A DNA stretch of 64,000 bases from Myxococcus stipitatus. Its GTDB lineage: Bacteria; Myxococcota; Myxococcia; Myxococcales; Myxococcaceae. Under the pieces are notes generated by a model, which searched no databases, was not told the origin of the DNA, and was given only the letters and a program-made list of their open reading frames with translations. The translations under genes were made by a program, and so were the position numbers. Positions 46,945 through 54,287 of this stretch are shown here, piece by piece (positions within the stretch are counted from its first letter, which is position 1; every line of letters begins with the position of its first letter). The DNA is taken from the NCBI RefSeq assembly GCF_038561935.1, contig NZ_CP102770.1, positions 2,914,001-2,978,000 of the forward strand, given 5' to 3'.

Positions 46945-48254
46945 TTCCGCGATACAGCCGACAGGAGATGTCCAACCTCTGGTCCGACGTGGCCCGCCTG
47001 CGCCGCTGGCGCGACGTGGAGCTCGCCGCGCTGGAGGGAATGGTGGAGGCGGGACTGGCCCCTCGTGAGGCGCTGGAGGACTGTGTCCAGCGCGCGGGGG
47101 ACTTCACGCCCGCGGACGCCGCGCGCATCGAGGAGATCGAGCGCACCACCAAGCACGACGTCATTGCGTTCCTCACCTTCATGGAGGAGCGCGTCGGGCC
47201 CAGCGCGCGCTGGCTGCACCTGGGCATGACGTCCTCGGACGTGCTGGACACGTCGCTGGGGATGACGTTGCGCGACGCCATGGACCTCATCCTCCAGGAC
47301 CTGGAGCGGGTGATGGCCGCGGTGGAGAAGCGCGCCTTCGAGCACAAGCACACGCTGCAGATGGGCCGCAGCCACGGCATCCACGCGGAGCCCGTGACGT
47401 TCGGCCACAAGCTGGCCATCTGGTACGACGAGCTCCGCCGCGCCCGCACGCGACTGTTGGCCGCGCGCGAGACCATCGCCACGGGCATGATTTCCGGCGC
47501 CGTCGGCACCTTCGCCCACCTGCCTCCCGCGGTGGAGGAGTACGTCTGCAAGAAGCTGGGCCTGAAGCCCGCGCCCGCCTCCAGCCAGGTGGTGCAGAGA
47601 GACCGGCACGCCGAGTACTTCACCGCGCTGGCGCTCCTGGGCGCGAGCATCGAGAAGTTCGCGGTGGAGATTCGCCACCTGCAGCGCACCGAGGTGCGTG
47701 AGGCGGAGGAGCCCTTCACCGCGGGGCAGAAGGGCTCCAGCGCGATGCCGCACAAGCGCAACCCCATCCTCTCGGAGAACCTCACGGGCCTCGCGCGCCT
47801 CTTGCGCGGCTACGCGGTGAGCGCGATGGAGGACGTGGCGCTGTGGCATGAGCGGGACATCTCCCACTCGTCCGTGGAGCGCGTCATCGGCCCCGACGCG
47901 ACCATCCTCGCGGACTTCATGCTGATGCGCTTCGCCCGCCTGATGGAGGACCTGCGCGTCTACCCCGAGCAGATGAAGAAGAACCTGGACCTGCTGGGCG
48001 GGGTGGTGAACTCGCAGCGGCTCCTGTTGGAGCTGGCGCGCAAGGGCATGGACCGCCAGGCCGCCTACGTCATCGTCCAGCGCAACGCGATGAAGCTCTA
48101 CGAGGAGGGCGTCGACTTCCGGCAGGCCCTGCTCGCGGACGCGGACCTGCGCAAGATGATGACGCCCGAGGAGATCAACGACTGCTTCTCCCCGGGCTAC
48201 CACACGCGGCACATGGACGACATCTTCCGCCGCGTCTTCGGCCGGAGCGAGTAG
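46941..48254 (+). CDS. purB: Adenylosuccinate lyase PurB
   Basis: 437 aa fumarase/aspartase-superfamily enzyme that acts twice in purine synthesis (SAICAR to AICAR, adenylosuccinate to AMP). Marks: LGMTSSDVLDTSLG, GRSHGIHAEPVTFG with catalytic His, and the signature GSSAMPHKRNPILSE. Start GTG 46941 overlaps the upstream stop (GTGA). It ends tail-to-tail with purC, another purine enzyme whose product it uses. Confidence 0.98.
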   Translation: MIPRYSRQEMSNLWSDVARLRRWRDVELAALEGMVEAGLAPREALEDCVQRAGDFTPADAARIEEIERTTKHDVIAFLTFMEERVGPSARWLHLGMTSSDVLDTSLGMTLRDAMDLILQDLERVMAAVEKRAFEHKHTLQMGRSHGIHAEPVTFGHKLAIWYDELRRARTRLLAARETIATGMISGAVGTFAHLPPAVEEYVCKKLGLKPAPASSQVVQRDRHAEYFTALALLGASIEKFAVEIRHLQRTEVREAEEPFTAGQKGSSAMPHKRNPILSENLTGLARLLRGYAVSAMEDVALWHERDISHSSVERVIGPDATILADFMLMRFARLMEDLRVYPEQMKKNLDLLGGVVNSQRLLLELARKGMDRQAAYVIVQRNAMKLYEEGVDFRQALLADADLRKMMTPEEINDCFSPGYHTRHMDDIFRRVFGRSE

Positions 48255-48290
48255 CCCCGGCCCGTCGTGGACCCTCGTGGGAGGGCTACT
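48250..48290. terminator. Hairpin spanning both stop codons of convergent purB and purC
   Basis: AGTAGCCC (48250-48257) pairs with GGGCTACT (48283-48290). The purB TAG (48252-48254) and the purC TAG (48286-48288 on the minus strand) lie in opposite arms. The inner 25 nt are GC-rich. It could serve both transcripts, although no T-tract is seen. Confidence 0.5.
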
Positions 48291-49245
48291 TCAGGTAGCC
48301 CTTCTGCCGCAGGTTCCGCTCGATGCGCGCGTGCACGTCGCCCGGCTCCAGCGCCAGCGACGTGCCGGTGATCTGCTCGAAGGCCGCCACGTACTTGGTG
48401 GCCAGCTCCACGCGGACGTCATCCGGGATGGCCGGCGGCGTGCCGTGGCCCGAGAAGCCCCGCTCGCGGATGAGCCACTGGCGGATGTTCTCCTTGTCGA
48501 GCATGCGCTGGTCCTCGCCCTTGGCGAAGCGCGCCTCGTACTCGTCCGCCACCCAGTAGCGGCTGGAGTCCGGGGTGTGCATCTCGTCGATGACGTAGAT
48601 GTCGTCGCCCACCTTGCCGAACTCGTACTTCGTATCCACGAGGATGAGGCCCCGGGTGCGCGCCCACTTCTGGCCCTCCGCGAACAGGCCGCGCGCCGCC
48701 TCGGTGATGCGGGCCCAGTCGCGGGTGCTGGCCAGGCCCCTGGCGAGAATCTCCTTCTCGGAGATGGGCTCGTCGTGCTGGCCGTACTCGGCCTTCGTGG
48801 ACGGGGTGATGATGGGCGAGGAGAAGGCCTCGTCCTTGCGCATGCCCGCGGGGAAGGGGAGGCCGTAGGCGGTGTGCGTGCCCTTCTCGTAGTCGCGCCA
48901 CAGGCTTCCGGTGAGGTAGCCGCGAATCACCACCTCCACCGTGAAGGGCTGACACGCGCGCGCCACGGTGACGTTGGCGTCCGGCACGTCGAGCACGTGG
49001 TTGGGGCAGATGTGCTTCGTCTTCTCGAACCAGAAGGACGAGAGTCGGTTGAGCACCTCGCCCTTGAAGGGGATGGTGGTGAGGACGTGGTCGAACGCGG
49101 AGAGCCGGTCCGTCGTCACGAGGACGAGCGAGTCGCCCTGGCGATACGTGTCGCGGACCTTGCCACGGTAGTGCTGGCCGAGCGCCGGCAGGTCCACCTG
49201 GCGGAGCGTGAGGGGAAGCTGAGCGTGGAGTGCGGAGGTATTCAC
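48286..49245 (-). CDS. purC: Phosphoribosylaminoimidazole-succinocarboxamide synthase PurC
   Basis: 319 aa, the long eukaryote/proteobacterial type of SAICAR synthetase. It opens with GKVRDTYRQGDSLVLVTTDRLSAFD (landmarks GKVRDTY and TDRLSAFD), then VVIRGYLTGSLWRDY, LPFPAGMRKDEAF, and the signature LILVDTKYEFG with DEMHTPDSSRYW. Converges with purB at a distance of 31 bp. Confidence 0.98.
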   Translation of the reverse strand: MNTSALHAQLPLTLRQVDLPALGQHYRGKVRDTYRQGDSLVLVTTDRLSAFDHVLTTIPFKGEVLNRLSSFWFEKTKHICPNHVLDVPDANVTVARACQPFTVEVVIRGYLTGSLWRDYEKGTHTAYGLPFPAGMRKDEAFSSPIITPSTKAEYGQHDEPISEKEILARGLASTRDWARITEAARGLFAEGQKWARTRGLILVDTKYEFGKVGDDIYVIDEMHTPDSSRYWVADEYEARFAKGEDQRMLDKENIRQWLIRERGFSGHGTPPAIPDDVRVELATKYVAAFEQITGTSLALEPGDVHARIERNLRQKGYLK

Positions 49246-49317
49246 TGGCGCCTCGCGGCCCGCCCCTCGGGAAGGTGAAGTCCGACGAGGAGGGGGGGCT
49301 GCTTCGGGCGCGGGACT

Positions 49318-49908
49318 CTACTGGAGCGCGGCCGGCATGGAAGCAGGACCGTAGGCAGCCGCCAGATAGAGGAAAGCTGGATTGATACGCAGGATACCGT
49401 CCACGTAAGCAACCGCGTACGGCGCGCTGGACGCCCGGTCGACCTGCACCGCACCCTCAGGCTGGATGCCCCAGTGTGCGAGCAGCGTGCGGGCCACCAG
49501 CTCGGCGGCTTCCCGCTCGGACAGGCCCTGCAGGCTCTCCCGACGGTCTTCCGGCCAACGCTCACCCGCGCGAGCCTCCAGCACGAGCTGCAAGCCCTTG
49601 CCCGCATCAGGCGCCTGGAACAGGTCCATGCGCGCGTCGAAGCCCGGCGCCGCCAGGAGCTCACCGTTCTGGCTGATGGGGAAGAGCACCAGCGCCTGCG
49701 CCGCCTGACCCGCTTCCACGTCCGACTGACGCGCGACCTCGCGGAACATCTCCAGCCGCGTGGCGGGAGACTCGAACTCGAGGAACTCGGGCGGGTGTGC
49801 GAGCGCCTGACGGGCACTCATGGTCGCGCGCACGGGCGTGCCCGCGCCACCACAAGCGGTGAGCACGGCGACGAGCGACAGGAGCAAGCCAGGAAGCACG
49901 CGACGCAT
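49318..49908 (-). CDS. Hypothetical lipoprotein
   Basis: 196 aa, not recognised. Lipoprotein signal MRRVLPGLLLSLVAVLTACGG with lipobox LTAC, Cys at residue 19. The mature part is mixed alpha/beta (FEFLEFESPATRLEMFREVARQ... landmarks LVLFPISQNGELLA and GWGIQPEGAVQV-like region). No known domain seen. Single gene, followed by purC in the same direction after 72 bp. A TATATT -10-like box lies 10 bp upstream (minus strand). Confidence 0.7.
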   Translation of the reverse strand: MRRVLPGLLLSLVAVLTACGGAGTPVRATMSARQALAHPPEFLEFESPATRLEMFREVARQSDVEAGQAAQALVLFPISQNGELLAAPGFDARMDLFQAPDAGKGLQLVLEARAGERWPEDRRESLQGLSEREAAELVARTLLAHWGIQPEGAVQVDRASSAPYAVAYVDGILRINPAFLYLAAAYGPASMPAALQ

Positions 49909-50385
49909 ACAGCCGGGAATATACCGATCTGCTCCAGGATCAACCAGCTAAACTCGGTGTCATGCGTCCAGCGGTACAACTCTCCGGTGTCCCGCACGAA
50001 CGGCCCTCGCCGGGGGCCGTGGTCCGTTCGCCGATTGGTCCTTTCGGACCCGGCCACGGCCACCAGGTTCGCGGGCTCCGGATGGTTCGCCCTCGACGGT
50101 GAGCGGGTGTTGAAGGGCTGTGTATGCGGGTGGCCCCACGCCTCGTACCCAGGCCTTTAGTGGCACACGCGGCGCGTGTCCGGTGGTGAGCCGCGGTGGG
50201 CGGACTCGAGCTGCCGCGTGTGTGGAGGTGACGACGTTGGGTGCGGACCCGGCGCGAGGCGGAGCAGGGGCTCACGGCCTTCCAGCAGCGGGGACACGCG
50301 GTGGCGCGGGGCACTTCTCCCTGACCTGATGAATCACCTGGTCGGGAAGAGTCCCCGGCGCCGCTGCGAGCACGACGGCGGAGAC
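49909..50385. other. Gene-free region of 477 bp with small hairpins
   Basis: No frame with coding character is seen. The minus-strand box TATATT (49923-49918) with TGGTTG 17 bp upstream (49946-49941) may be the promoter of the lipoprotein gene. Two neighbouring hairpins lie at 49997-50030 (CGAACGG/CCGTTCG, competing with CGGCCC/GGGCCG) and 50037-50050 (GGTCC/GGACC, loop TTTC). A small RNA is possible but unproven. Confidence 0.4.
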
Positions 50386-50658
50386 TTACGCCGCGTCCTT
50401 CTTGTACGTCTCGGCGTGGTGCTTCTCGCACAGACCGGCCTTGAGGACCTTGGTGCGGCACTCGGGCTTGGAGCAGGTGCGGTAGCGCGAGTGGGGCAGG
50501 TCGCCCTGGCGCCAGGTCTTGTAGTGGAAGAAGCAGTAGCTCTTGGCGCGGTAGGGGCGCTTGCAGCCCTCCACGGAGCAAGCCTTCTTGCCACCGCCCT
50601 TGGCGGTGCGCGGCCATTTGGTGAGCTTCTTCTGCGTCGTCGGGGTGGCCTCGGCCAT
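50386..50658 (-). CDS. Small protein with two C-x4-C-x9-C-x2-H zinc-finger-like repeats
   Basis: 90 aa, very basic. After a 28-residue Lys-rich N-terminus come two equal motifs: CSVEGC-x9-CFFH and CSKPEC-x9-CEKH. The Cys/His spacing is identical in both, which strongly suggests two structural zinc sites. Similar short modules occur in WRKY-associated and other plant and bacterial proteins that bind nucleic acid, but no function is assigned. ATG 50658 is chosen because a consensus AGGAGAG precedes it; the open frame extends further without support. Probably cytoplasmic. Confidence 0.8.
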   Translation of the reverse strand: MAEATPTTQKKLTKWPRTAKGGGKKACSVEGCKRPYRAKSYCFFHYKTWRQGDLPHSRYRTCSKPECRTKVLKAGLCEKHHAETYKKDAA

Positions 50659-50802
50659 TGTGGAACTCTCCTGCGAATCGATACGAGTACCGCGGCGCCA
50701 CTTGGGAGTGGACCATCCGCCGGGTACGAAAAAGGCGCACTGTCTAGCGCCCATGCCACCCGAACGCAAGGACACGCCGGAAGACCGGTGTGGGCCCCAG
50801 GC

Positions 50803-52050
50803 TCAGGGTGCCTGTTCGCCCCCCCCGGAATCCGGGTCCGCCGGCTTGGCGGGTGGGGGCGTGGGAAGGGACTTGGCCCGGGGGACGGGTGACAGCAGGT
50901 CCTCCAGGACGGACTGGGCGCGGGTGGGCCGCCGCCCCTGCCGATGGGCGGCCAGGGGAGCGGGCACGGGCCCCTCGTCTGGCATCTCCTCCAGGCGGAC
51001 CGTGAGGTACATGGGCTTGCCCAGCCGGTGGATGCGCAGCTTCACGTTCCGGCCCACGCCTCGGGCGGCCACCTGCCACCGCAAGGTGTGCGCCCGCTGC
51101 ACGCGCCGCGCGTCGAGCCCCACGATGACATCGCCGCTGAGCAACCCCGCGCGTTCCCCGGGGCCTTCTTCCACCACGTCCGTCACCACCACGCCGGGGC
51201 CGTGGCTCAGGTTGAAGGCCTCGGCCACCTCGGGGGTGAAGTCCTGCACGCTGATGCCCAGCCATCCGCGGCGCACGCGCCCGTGGTCTCGCAGCTGCGG
51301 AATCACCGTCTTCGCGATGTCGATGGGGATGGCGAAGCCGATGCCCTGTCCCGCCACGTTGACGGCATTGGCCACCGCGACGACGTCCCCGTGCATGTCC
51401 AGGACAGGGCCGCCCGAGTTGCCCGGGTTGATGGACGCGTCCATCTGCATGTAGTCGAAGTCGCCGTCGCGTCCGTTGGGCGTCACATCCGTGCGGCCCA
51501 TGTAGCTCACCACGCCCACCGTCACCGACTGGGACAGTCCGAACGGGTTGCCGATGACGACAATCCAGTCCGCCGAGCGCACGTGGGAGGACGACGCGAG
51601 CCGGAGCACCGGCAGCTTGCGCGGGGCGTCGATCTTCAGGAGCGCGCAGTCCGTCCGATTGTCCTCACCCACCACCTGGGCGACGTACTCCTCCGCGTAG
51701 CCGCGCGGATGCATCAGGGAGACGACGACCTCGGTGGCGCCCTCGACGACGTGGGCGCTGGTGAGGATGTAACCGGACGGATGGATGACGAAGCCGGAGC
51801 CGATGCCCTTCTGCGGCTCCTCACCGGACGCGGACGCGTCCTCGGAGGGCTGCCGGGTGGTGATGGAGACCACCGAGGGCATCGCTCTGCGAGCCACCTG
51901 GCTCAGCGTGGCGCGCTGGTTCTCCAGCGAACGGTTCTGCGCCTCGAGCCACAGTCGTCCCCGCTCGCGCCCGGCGGCTTGTCCGGGCACCCAGAGCGCG
52001 CACAGGAGCGCGGTGATGCTGACGACATTCTTGAATGGAGCCTTGTGCAT
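50803..52050 (-). CDS. HtrA/DegP-type trypsin-like serine protease with one PDZ domain
   Basis: 415 aa. N-terminal signal segment (VVSITALLCALWVPGQAAG), an S1C protease domain (about 55-260) with catalytic His100 (TSAHVV), Asp134 (RTDCALLKI) and Ser212 (GNSGGP), then a PDZ domain (about 268-365; RRGWLGISVQDFTPE, GERAGLLSGDVIVGLD) and a Pro/Arg-rich tail. All triad residues are intact, so it is a probable periplasmic quality-control protease. ATG 52050. The following 93-aa gene upstream (52134-52415) is in the same direction. Confidence 0.93.
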   Translation of the reverse strand: MHKAPFKNVVSITALLCALWVPGQAAGRERGRLWLEAQNRSLENQRATLSQVARRAMPSVVSITTRQPSEDASASGEEPQKGIGSGFVIHPSGYILTSAHVVEGATEVVVSLMHPRGYAEEYVAQVVGEDNRTDCALLKIDAPRKLPVLRLASSSHVRSADWIVVIGNPFGLSQSVTVGVVSYMGRTDVTPNGRDGDFDYMQMDASINPGNSGGPVLDMHGDVVAVANAVNVAGQGIGFAIPIDIAKTVIPQLRDHGRVRRGWLGISVQDFTPEVAEAFNLSHGPGVVVTDVVEEGPGERAGLLSGDVIVGLDARRVQRAHTLRWQVAARGVGRNVKLRIHRLGKPMYLTVRLEEMPDEGPVPAPLAAHRQGRRPTRAQSVLEDLLSPVPRAKSLPTPPPAKPADPDSGGGEQAP

Positions 52051-52133
52051 GCCCCGCCTCCGCCCCAACCGGCCGCCCACCCACGCAAGCTAGGGAGGGG
52101 GACCGAGGTGCGGAAGCGGACCTGTCCGCCAGG

Positions 52134-52415
52134 CTACTTCTTCTTCGCGATGATTCGGTCGACCGCCGCACGGTCCTCCGCGGTGATGCGCTCGCGAGGC
52201 GCCGCATCCGTCGAACGGGAGACGGCGCCCTTGGCGTCCTCGTAGGCGTCCTCCAGCCCATCCTTCATCCGGTCCATGGTGTCGGGCTTCACGGCGCGCT
52301 TCCACGCCCGCTCCATGTGCTGCAGCGGCGTGCGCCCATCCACGTTGCCCGACGACAGGAAGATGCCGAGCCCCACCGCGCAGACCGTCCAGACGATGAA
52401 CTTCAAAGCTCCCAT
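52134..52415 (-). CDS. Small inner-membrane anchored hypothetical protein
   Basis: 93 aa. One N-terminal membrane helix (FIVWTVCAVGLGIFLSSG, about 6-23) and a charged helical cytoplasmic or periplasmic part (AVKPDTMDRMKDGLEDAYEDAKGAVSR, landmarks MKDGLEDAYED). ATG 52415 is preferred because AGGAGG lies 8 nt upstream; GTG 52421 would be too close to that site. No known family. Lies 83 bp before the htrA-like gene. Confidence 0.72.
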   Translation of the reverse strand: MGALKFIVWTVCAVGLGIFLSSGNVDGRTPLQHMERAWKRAVKPDTMDRMKDGLEDAYEDAKGAVSRSTDAAPRERITAEDRAAVDRIIAKKK

Positions 52416-52514
52416 GCTCACAGCCTCCTACGTCCTCTTACATCGGGCGAGAGGGGTTGGCCAGTTTCCGGCGGTGTGGGCGGTAAAGCGCGACAGCGCG
52501 GGGCGTGGCACTTA

Positions 52515-53591
52515 ATGTCGGCGCGCTTGCAGCCCGAAGAACTCTTCCAGGCCGCCCGGACGAAGGCGGCGCAGATGGACGTGGGTCGTGGAGACGCGGT
52601 GGTGGAGCGTGTCCGGGCCGCCACGTCCGCGTTGTTCAGCCGGATTCCCGAGCCGCCGGTGTACCGCCGCGCCGAGGACCCTTCCCGCAAGGCCGCCGCC
52701 GCGCTGCTGCCGGAGGTGGAGAAGGTGCTCGCGGAGGCGCTCGCGGCGGGGAGGGACCCGTCGAACGCGCCCGCGCTGGAGAAAATCGTGGCCGCGCTGC
52801 TCGCGCATGGCGAGGCGCTGTGCCACACGGCCGGCGGACGCCTGGAGGCGGCGGAGATGGCGTGGCGCCGCGCGCAGGATCTGGAGCGGGCCGCGCATCC
52901 GACGCGTCACCTGGTGACGGCGCCGCCGCTTCCTCCGCCGGTGTTCGACAAGTCGTCGGGGAGCTCGCGGTATGACCCTCGGCCCGCGCCGCAGGCGAGC
53001 GTGAAGCTGGTGTGTCCGAACACCGGCTGCAAGCGGGTGGGCGACTACGCGTTCCTGACGAACCACGCCTACAACCGCTTCGTCTGTCCGGTGTGCGGCA
53101 CGGGCTTCCTGGCGTACTTCGGGGAGCTGCGCGGGTTGGAGGTGGAGGTGGGGCGCAGCTCGAAGCGCTACTTCTTCACCGTGGACGAGGTGGGGGCCAA
53201 CAACGCGGCGCGCATCGAGTTCGAGGAGGCGGGTGGGCAGGAGTTCCCCGCGGCGCGCAGGGACTTGTTGGCGTTCCTGTACACGGAGGCCCGGGAGCTG
53301 AAGGTGGTGGTGAACCTCACCAACCAGCGGCTCATGTGGGTGAGCCCTGCGTCCTCATGCTTCGTGGCGACGGTGGCGTTTGGCGAGGGCGCGCCGGAGC
53401 TGGTGGCGTTCCGTGCGTATCGAGATGAAGTCCTGCGGAAGAGTCAGCTCGGTCGAGCGTTCATCCGTGGCTACTATCGCTTTGGCCCGGACGTGGCACG
53501 GTGGGTGTCGCGCAGGCCGGTGGCTCGGAGCGGTGTGCGCTGGACGCTGAGGCAGGTGCATGACCGCCTGACCAGGAGTGGATTCTCGTGA
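52515..53591 (+). CDS. Zinc-ribbon protein with CFI-box C-terminal domain
   Basis: 358 aa. An N-terminal helical region (1-135) with TPR-like spacing (GRLEAAEMAWRRAQDLERAA). A zinc ribbon (CPNTGCKRVGDYAFLTNHAYNRFVCPVCG, pairs of Cys at about 170 and 193) follows, then an unassigned alpha/beta part. From Cys282 the sequence CFVATVAFGEGAPELVAFRAYRDEVL...LGRAFIRGYYRFGPDVA matches the CFI-box module (CFIATAAYG...LRxFRDxxL...GxxLxxxYYxxSPxxA). Molecular role of that module is not established. Overlaps the thioredoxin gene by 4 nt (GTGA). Confidence 0.78.
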   Translation: MSARLQPEELFQAARTKAAQMDVGRGDAVVERVRAATSALFSRIPEPPVYRRAEDPSRKAAAALLPEVEKVLAEALAAGRDPSNAPALEKIVAALLAHGEALCHTAGGRLEAAEMAWRRAQDLERAAHPTRHLVTAPPLPPPVFDKSSGSSRYDPRPAPQASVKLVCPNTGCKRVGDYAFLTNHAYNRFVCPVCGTGFLAYFGELRGLEVEVGRSSKRYFFTVDEVGANNAARIEFEEAGGQEFPAARRDLLAFLYTEARELKVVVNLTNQRLMWVSPASSCFVATVAFGEGAPELVAFRAYRDEVLRKSQLGRAFIRGYYRFGPDVARWVSRRPVARSGVRWTLRQVHDRLTRSGFS

Positions 53592-54166
53592 CGCAGGAAG
53601 GAATCGGCGCACCGCCGCCCGCGAAGCCGACGGGTGGGGGGACCAAGCTGCTCTTGGGGGTGTTGGCGGGGTTGGGGTTGGTGGGGGTGGTGTACCTGGG
53701 CGTGCTGGAGGCTCGGCGCTCGAAGCTCGTGCCGGATGGCGCGTCCACGCCCTCGTTCGTGCTGCAGAAGCATGAGGGCGGGGAGCTGCGGCTGGAGGAC
53801 CTCCGGGGCCAGGTGGTGATGCTGGACTTCTGGGCGACGTGGTGTCCGCCCTGCCGCGAGGAGATGCCCGCGCTCGTGAAGCTGGCCAAGGAGTACGAGT
53901 CGCAGGGGCTCGTGTTCGTGGCGGCCAGTCGCGATGACGGGGCGATGGCGCCCAAGATGGTGGAGAGCTTCGTGCGAGGCCACCTGCCCGAGCTGAAGCC
54001 CTATGTGGCCTACGCTGGCGATGACATGGCGCGGGCCTTCCAGGTCAGCGCGCTGCCGACGCTCTACTTCCTGGACCGCGAGGGCAAGGTGATGGACGCG
54101 CAGCGAGGCGCCATGTCCGAGGACGCCATCCGCCGTCGCATCGAGCGGGCGCTGAAGCAGCAGTAG
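53588..54166 (+). CDS. TlpA/ResA-like membrane-anchored thioredoxin
   Basis: 192 aa. One N-terminal membrane anchor (about 20-40, KLLLGVLAGLGLVGVVYLGVL), then a thioredoxin-fold domain with active site WCPPC (Cys86/Cys89) in VVMLDFWATWCPPCREEMP and cis-Pro in VSALPTLYFLD. It should act outside the inner membrane, reducing or passing electrons to protein thiols, for example in cytochrome c maturation. Start GTG 53588 inside the stop of the CFI-box gene, so the two are co-translated. Confidence 0.92.
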   Translation: MTQEGIGAPPPAKPTGGGTKLLLGVLAGLGLVGVVYLGVLEARRSKLVPDGASTPSFVLQKHEGGELRLEDLRGQVVMLDFWATWCPPCREEMPALVKLAKEYESQGLVFVAASRDDGAMAPKMVESFVRGHLPELKPYVAYAGDDMARAFQVSALPTLYFLDREGKVMDAQRGAMSEDAIRRRIERALKQQ

Positions 54167-54218
54167 CGGGCGTTGCTGTCGGGCGTGTGACGTCGCGCCC
54201 GGAGAGCCGCTGCGCCGC

Positions 54219-54249
54219 GCCACCCGCGCATTCGTGATGCATGGGTGGC
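54219..54249. terminator. Hairpin between convergent thioredoxin and OmpA-family genes
   Basis: GCCACCC (54219-54225) pairs with GGGTGGC (54243-54249), with an inner GCAT/ATGC pairing possible. It lies between stops at 54166 and 54288. A smaller GC stem (CGGGCG/CGCCCG, near 54180-54201) precedes it. Confidence 0.5.
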
Positions 54250-54287
54250 CGCGGTCTTGATGCCACCTTCGGGGCCCTGCGGCCTGG

